Below are positions 53,818 through 57,823 of a stretch of 57,823 nucleotides of DNA, one piece after another; position 1 is the stretch's first letter, and each line of letters starts with the position of its first letter. The stretch spans positions 1-57,823 of the forward strand of contig NZ_RWGU01000036.1 of NCBI RefSeq assembly GCF_003944755.1, written 5' to 3'. Below the pieces are notes generated by a model, which saw only the letters and a program-made list of their open reading frames with translations, made no database searches and was not told the DNA's origin. The stretch comes from Rhodovulum robiginosum. Lineage in GTDB: Bacteria > Pseudomonadota > Alphaproteobacteria > Rhodobacterales > Rhodobacteraceae. A program made the translations under genes and the position numbers.

Positions 53818-55503
53818 ATGCGCCCCTTGCGCCTGGCCCCGGCGCTGACGCTCGCCCTGATGCTGGGGCCGGTTCTGGCCGGGCTGGTCGGCACGCTGCT
53901 GCCGGCCATCGGGGTGTTGCCGGCGCTGGGCGGCAGCACGCCCGGACTGGGGCCGCTGAAGGCGCTGGCGGGCTGGCCGGGGCTGGCCGGGGCGCTCTGG
54001 CTGTCGGTGGTGCCGGGGCTGGCGGCCACGGCGCTGTCGCTGGGTATCGTCACGCTTTTCGTCGCCGGCTGGCAGGGCGGCCGGGCCTTCGCCGCGCTGG
54101 AACGCGCGCTTGCGCCGCTTCTGGCGGTGCCCCATGCGGCGGCGGCTTTCGGCCTTGCCTTCCTGATCGCGCCCTCCGGCTGGATCGCGCGGGCGCTGTC
54201 GCCCTGGGCCACCGGCTGGATGCGCCCGCCGGACCTTCTGATCGTGCAGGATCCCTGGGGCCTGGCCATGGTGATGGGCTTGGTGGCCAAGGAGGTGCCG
54301 TTCCTGTTCCTGATGACCCTGGCCGCCCTGCCCCAGGCCCGGCCCGCGCAGCGGCTGACCCTGGCGCGCGCGCTGGGCTACGGCAGGGTGACCGGCTGGC
54401 TGAAGGCGGTCTTTCCGGCGGTCTACGCACAGGTGCGCCTGCCGGTCTACGCCGTGCTGGCCTATTCGATGACGGTGGTCGACGTTGCGATCATCCTCGG
54501 GCCGGGCACGCCGCCGCCGCTGGCGGTGCAGGTGGTGCGCTGGATGGCCGACCCCGACCTTTCGCTGCGCTTTCTGGCGGCGGCGGGGGCGGCGGCGCAA
54601 CTGGCGCTGGTGATCGCGGCACTGGGCCTTTGGCGCCTGGGCGAGCTGGGCCTGGGCGCGCTCGGCCGGCGCTGGGCCGAGGCCGGGCGACGGCGCCACG
54701 GCGAGGGGGCGTTGCAGGCCGCGGGGCTGGCCCTGGCAACGCTGTCGGCGCTGGCGGTGATCGGCGGGCTTTTGGGGCTGGCGGTCTGGTCGGTGGCCGG
54801 TTTCTGGGGCTTTCCCGACATCCTGCCCGACGCCCTCAGCACGAAAAGCTGGCTGCGCCACGCCCCGGCGCTGGCCGGCCCAACCGTTGAGACGATCGTG
54901 ATCGCGGCAGCGGCCACGGGCATGGCGCTGGCGCTGACCGTCGCCTGCCTGGAGGCCGAGCACCGCTTCGGCCTCAGCCCGGGCGCACGCAGCCTGTGGC
55001 TGTTGTACCTGCCGCTGCTGGTGCCACAGGTGGCGTTCCTGCCGGGATTGCAGACCTTTGCGCTGGTCGCCGGCGCCGATATGGGGCGCGGCGCGGTGAT
55101 CTTGGGCCACCTGGTCTTCGTGCTGCCCTATGTCTTTCTGTCGCTGGCGGCGCCCTGGCGGGCCTGGGACGCGCGCCACGCCCAGGTGGCCGCGGCACTG
55201 GGGGCGGGCCCGGCCCGCGTGCTGTGGACGGTGCGGCTGCCGATGCTGCTGGCGCCGCTGCTGACAGCGGCGGCGGTCGGCTGTGCGGTCTCGGTGGGGC
55301 AATACCTGCCCACGCTCCTGATCGGGGCGGGCCGGGTGCAGACGCTGACGACCGAAGCGGTGGCGTTGGCCTCGGGCGGGGACCGGCGGATCATCGGGGT
55401 GACGGCGCTGGCACAGACCGCGCTGGCCGCCGCGGGCTTTGCGCTGGCGCTGGCCGCGCCGAGGCTGGTCTGGCGCAACCGGCGGGCCTTGAGGGGGGCG
55501 TGA
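53818..55503 (+). CDS. ynjC: YnjC-like fused ABC transporter permease
   Basis: A 561-residue protein with about twelve membrane spans, formed by two permease units in one chain. The first EAA loop is R-A-L-G-Y-G-R-V-T-G-W-L-K; the second is A-A-L-G-A-G-P-A-R-V-L-W-T-V. This tandem layout is that of the FbpB/ThiP/YnjC type permeases. The ATG at 53818 lies five bases after the ynjB stop with GAGG in the gap. The stop overlaps the ATPase start (TGATG). Extremely G+C-rich, in line with its neighbours. Confidence 0.88.
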   Translation: MRPLRLAPALTLALMLGPVLAGLVGTLLPAIGVLPALGGSTPGLGPLKALAGWPGLAGALWLSVVPGLAATALSLGIVTLFVAGWQGGRAFAALERALAPLLAVPHAAAAFGLAFLIAPSGWIARALSPWATGWMRPPDLLIVQDPWGLAMVMGLVAKEVPFLFLMTLAALPQARPAQRLTLARALGYGRVTGWLKAVFPAVYAQVRLPVYAVLAYSMTVVDVAIILGPGTPPPLAVQVVRWMADPDLSLRFLAAAGAAAQLALVIAALGLWRLGELGLGALGRRWAEAGRRRHGEGALQAAGLALATLSALAVIGGLLGLAVWSVAGFWGFPDILPDALSTKSWLRHAPALAGPTVETIVIAAAATGMALALTVACLEAEHRFGLSPGARSLWLLYLPLLVPQVAFLPGLQTFALVAGADMGRGAVILGHLVFVLPYVFLSLAAPWRAWDARHAQVAAALGAGPARVLWTVRLPMLLAPLLTAAAVGCAVSVGQYLPTLLIGAGRVQTLTTEAVALASGGDRRIIGVTALAQTALAAAGFALALAAPRLVWRNRRALRGA

Positions 55504-56141
55504 TGCAAGAAGACGGGTTGGCACTGGACAGGCTGGAAGTCTGGCACGGCGACGCGCCCCTGGTCGCGCTCGACGCCCATGTGGCGCCGGGCGAGGTGCT
55601 GAGCGTTATGGGCCCCTCGGGATCGGGCAAATCCACGCTGCTGGCCGCGATCATCGGCACGCTGGCGCCGGCGTTTCGCGTGCGGGGGCACATCCGGCTG
55701 GACGGGCGCGAGATCGGCGCGCTGCCGCCCGAGGCGCGGCGGGTGGGCATCCTGTTTCAGGAAGAGCTGCTGTTCCCGCATCTCTCGGTCGCCGGCAATC
55801 TCGGCTTCGGGCTGCCGCCCTCGGTGCGGGGCCGCGCGGAGCGGGCGGCACGGATCGAGGCCGCGCTCGACGAGATCGGGCTTGCGGGCTTTGGTCCGCG
55901 CGACCCCGATACGCTGTCGGGCGGGCAAAAGGCGCGGGTGGCGCTGATGCGCATGCTGCTGGCCGAGCCGCGCGCGCTGCTGCTGGACGAGCCGTTTTCC
56001 CGGCTGGACGCGGGGCGGCGCGACCAGATGCGGCGGCTGGTCTTCGCGCGCGCGGCGGCGCGGGGCCTGCCGGTGCTGCTGGTCACCCACGACCGCGAGG
56101 ACGCGGCAGCCGCCGGCGGGCGCGTCATCGAACTGGGCTGA
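55503..56141 (+). CDS. ynjD: YnjD-like ABC transporter ATP-binding protein
   Basis: A 212-residue ABC ATPase: Walker A G-P-S-G-S-G-K-S-T (37-45), Q-loop F-Q-E-E-L-L-F-P-H, signature L-S-G-G-Q-K-A-R-V, Walker B A-L-L-L-D-E-P-F, and H-loop V-T-H-D. It is short, without the C-terminal regulatory domain of PotA/CysA ATPases, as in YnjD. Translation is coupled to the permease through a one-base overlap. The operon ends before the repeat copy C. Confidence 0.9.
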   Translation: MQEDGLALDRLEVWHGDAPLVALDAHVAPGEVLSVMGPSGSGKSTLLAAIIGTLAPAFRVRGHIRLDGREIGALPPEARRVGILFQEELLFPHLSVAGNLGFGLPPSVRGRAERAARIEAALDEIGLAGFGPRDPDTLSGGQKARVALMRMLLAEPRALLLDEPFSRLDAGRRDQMRRLVFARAAARGLPVLLVTHDREDAAAAGGRVIELG

Positions 56142-56173
56142 GACCCGGCGACGGCGCGGGACCGGCGACGGCC

Positions 56174-56203
56174 GAATCCGGGTATTTCGACCAAGAAGAA
56201 GCG
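56174..56203 (+). repeat. Dispersed intergenic repeat, copy C
   Basis: Reads GGGTATTTCGACC then AAGAAGAAGC, in the short gap between the convergent ynjD and channel genes. It matches the minus-strand reading of copy B (52452-52483). Confidence 0.65.
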
Positions 56204-56233
56204 GCGCGCGGGGATCGCGTCACGCGCGCGCCC

Positions 56234-56677
56234 TTACCGCTCGTCGACCACGCCGCGCACCTGTTCCGACCGCACCCGGCGCAGCGCCTCGACCAGCAGC
56301 GCGGTGAAAAGCCCGATGTTCAACAGCCCGTTGGCCGCGGTCAGGCCGCCGAGGATGCGCCATTCCATCGGCAGCAGAACATCGCCGAAGCCCAGCGTCG
56401 TGAAGGCGACGATCGAGAAATACGCGGCCGGTTCCAGCGCGTCGAACACGCCCAGAGCCACGAAGGCGAAGGCCCAGACCCAGACCGACAGCGTCAGCAC
56501 CCCAAGCACCATCAGCACCGCCGCCACCAGCACCAGCACCAGCTTGGGCGGGTGCGGACGGCGGATCAGCCAAGGGCTGGCCCAGGTCACCAACGTCTCC
56601 GACAGCCAGAAGGCCAACGCGGCGATGACGACGGTGGCAAGGATCAGGACGGCACCGATGGCGATTTGCGTGATCAT
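56234..56677 (-). CDS. Two-TM potassium-channel-like protein
   Basis: A 147-residue membrane protein with hydrophobic segments at about 5-25, 46-76, and 113-131. Between the last two lies a pore loop with T-T-L-G-F-G-D (93-99), close to the K+ selectivity filter T-V-G-Y-G-D, in the Ion_trans_2 family. The extra N-terminal span gives three hydrophobic segments in total. No cytoplasmic RCK or cyclic-nucleotide domain is attached. It converges with ynjD and may take part in ion balance; the family assignment is firmer than the ion specificity. Confidence 0.8.
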   Translation of the reverse strand: MITQIAIGAVLILATVVIAALAFWLSETLVTWASPWLIRRPHPPKLVLVLVAAVLMVLGVLTLSVWVWAFAFVALGVFDALEPAAYFSIVAFTTLGFGDVLLPMEWRILGGLTAANGLLNIGLFTALLVEALRRVRSEQVRGVVDER

Positions 56678-56719
56678 GGCCCGAGATGTCCCAAGAAGCG
56701 CGCGCCGCGTCCAGCCCGC

Positions 56720-56968
56720 TCAGGCCCCCAGCCGCCCCTTGAGATAGGGCACGGCCAGGTTGACGGTCGCGATTTGCGGATAGTCGGGCTCGGGGATGTC
56801 GACGCCCAGCGCCTTGTGCAGCGCGGCGACGAGGTTGAGTACATCCATCGAATCGAGCTCCAGATCGTCCTGGATATGATCGTCGCCGCCCACATCGGCG
56901 GCGTCGATATCGGGCGCCACGTCGGTGAGGCAGCCAAGATAGGCGGTACGGATCTCATCTTCGGTCAT
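56720..56968 (-). CDS. Acyl carrier protein
   Basis: An 82-residue carrier protein. The phosphopantetheine site is S40 in L-E-L-D-S-M-D-V, followed by the helix L-N-L-V-A-A-L-H-K. It is not the housekeeping AcpP: it has V-A-P-D-I-D-A-A-D-V before the site and lacks the fatty-acid gene neighbours. The ATG at 56968 overlaps the E2 stop by four bases (ATGA), so it is made together with the 2-oxoacid dehydrogenase component. An acyl group formed by that complex may be passed to this protein; this is inference. Confidence 0.9.
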   Translation of the reverse strand: MTEDEIRTAYLGCLTDVAPDIDAADVGGDDHIQDDLELDSMDVLNLVAALHKALGVDIPEPDYPQIATVNLAVPYLKGRLGA

Positions 56969-57823
56969 AGGGCCTCCGGGGATTGCAGCAATCGGTCGAT
57001 CTCGACCAGGAAACGGGCGCCGAGCCTGCCGTCGCTGGCGCGGTGGTCGGCGGCGAGCGAGACGGTGACGGTTTCGCGCAAGGCAACCTCGGTGCCCAGC
57101 GCCACGGGCCGGGGCATGGGCGTGCCGAAACCGACGAGCGCCACCTGCGGCGGGTAGATGATGCCCGCCATCGCCTCGACCCCCTTCTCGCCGAGGCTGG
57201 AGAGCGTGATCGTTCCCATGGTCATTTCCGACGACCGCAGCCGCCCGGCGCGGGTGCGGGCCACCACGTCGCGGATCGCGTCCATCATCGCGTCGAGGCT
57301 CAGGGTTTCGGCATCGAGGATCGCGGGGGCGATCAGCCCGCCGCCGCGGAGCGAAACGGCCATGCCGAGATGCACGGCGTCGGATTTCTCGAACCCCTCG
57401 GACCCGTAGTGGCCGTTCACCATCTTGGACGACGCGGCGGCCAGCGCCGTCGCCTTGGCCAGAAGCGCGCCCATCAGCAGGCGCTTTTCTGGGGGGCGGC
57501 CGGCATTGGTCTCGGCCACCCAGTCGGTCGCGGCTTGCAGGTCGATCTTGTGAAACAGGTAGTAATGCGGAATTTCGCGCTTCGACTTGGCCATGGCCGC
57601 GGCAATGGCCTTGCGCATCTCGGTCATGCGGTCGGCAGGTTTGGCCGCGGCCTTCGTCGCAGGTCTCGCCGGCGCTGGCCCCTCGACATCGGCCAGCACG
57701 ATGGCGCCGCCTGGGCCGGTGCCCTTCACCGTGGCCAGATCGAGCCCCAGCTCGGCCGCCCGCGCCCGCGCGGCGGGCGAAGCGGCAAGGCCCGTCACGG
57801 CGGCAGGCGCCGGCGCGGGGGCC
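56965..57823 (-). CDS. 2-oxoacid dehydrogenase E2 (dihydrolipoyl acyltransferase), C-terminal part
   Basis: The gene enters from beyond the right edge, so its N-terminal lipoyl domain is not seen. The visible ~286 residues begin in an Ala/Pro linker, then the E3/E1-binding domain (A-S-P-A-A-R-A-R-A-A-E-L-G-L-D, then G-T-G-P-G-G), another Ala-rich linker and the catalytic domain with R-K-A-I-A-A-A-M and the active-site H-R-A-S-D-G near the C terminus. It belongs to the E2 family of pyruvate, branched-chain or acetoin dehydrogenases; which one cannot be told. A GTG at 57798 is an internal Val codon, not a start. It is followed by an overlapping acyl carrier protein gene. Confidence 0.88.
   Translation of the reverse strand, partial: APAPAPAAVTGLAASPAARARAAELGLDLATVKGTGPGGAIVLADVEGPAPARPATKAAAKPADRMTEMRKAIAAAMAKSKREIPHYYLFHKIDLQAATDWVAETNAGRPPEKRLLMGALLAKATALAAASSKMVNGHYGSEGFEKSDAVHLGMAVSLRGGGLIAPAILDAETLSLDAMMDAIRDVVARTRAGRLRSSEMTMGTITLSSLGEKGVEAMAGIIYPPQVALVGFGTPMPRPVALGTEVALRETVTVSLAADHRASDGRLGARFLVEIDRLLQSPEAL

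Noticed and set aside
53794-55524. Minus-strand frame of over 570 codons
   Set aside because: Antisense to ynjC; extremely Arg/Gln-rich, no membrane or catalytic motifs.
57796-57798. GTG start for the E2 gene
   Set aside because: The Ala/Pro linker continues upstream in frame to the window edge, so this is an internal Val and the gene is truncated by the window.

Overview
The window looks like chromosome of a marine or halotolerant alphaproteobacterium of the Rhodobacterales (Roseobacter-type). The reasons are the very high G+C, a YcjX/YcjF pair, a clpP-clpX-RidA block, DUF3422, a complete ectA-ectB-ectC-ask osmolyte operon and short dispersed repeats of the kind seen between rhodobacteral genes. 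No rRNA, tRNA, CRISPR array or insertion sequence was recognised. Assignments rest on reading the translated sequence; no database search was possible.

Region 1 (1-2.7 kb) is core: the start of a ycjF-like gene, ycjX-like GTPase-type gene and divergent truA. Region 2 (2.8-29.9 kb) is a large exopolysaccharide locus. It holds glycosyltransferases of GT4, GT2, GT25 and GT4 types, an ExoY-like priming sugar-phosphate transferase, a Wzx-like flippase, a Wzy-like polymerase, a Wzc-like copolymerase/tyrosine autokinase, a DegT aminotransferase, a GMC oxidoreductase, a secreted clan GH-A-like glycosidase, a GINT1-like beta-propeller protein and an Sfp-type phosphopantetheinyl transferase. No outer-membrane export protein (Wza type) is present.

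Inside this locus, at 6.6-14.2 kb, lies a visibly less G+C-rich accessory block. It has a tightly coupled four-gene operon (RraA-fold aldolase-like protein, CphA-like ATP-grasp ligase, second ATP-grasp ligase, Ldh2-type 2-oxoacid reductase), followed by an HTTM membrane protein with a DCC-family partner and a YdcF-like protein. The operon looks like a small pathway that makes a hydroxy or keto acid and joins it by two ATP-dependent ligations. I know of no described system with this composition, and it is the best candidate for something new here.

Region 3 (30-41.3 kb) is metabolic: aroQ, a D-2-hydroxyacid dehydrogenase, and a divergon of two M20 amidohydrolases plus a class I glutamine amidotransferase facing a five-gene peptide/opine-type ABC importer. 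Region 4 (41.5-47.8 kb) has a YedE-type transporter, DUF3422, RidA, clpX, clpP and a photolyase-like protein whose domain order appears permuted.

Region 5 (47.8-52.3 kb) is ectoine synthesis with a divergent MarR regulator and a palindrome across the ectA promoter. Region 6 (52.6-57.8 kb) has a ynjBCD-type ABC importer, a K+-channel-like protein, and an acyl carrier protein overlapping a partial 2-oxoacid dehydrogenase E2 gene. The E2-ACP pair is a second unusual arrangement. The phosphopantetheinyl transferase in the polysaccharide locus could activate that carrier protein, but this is inference.
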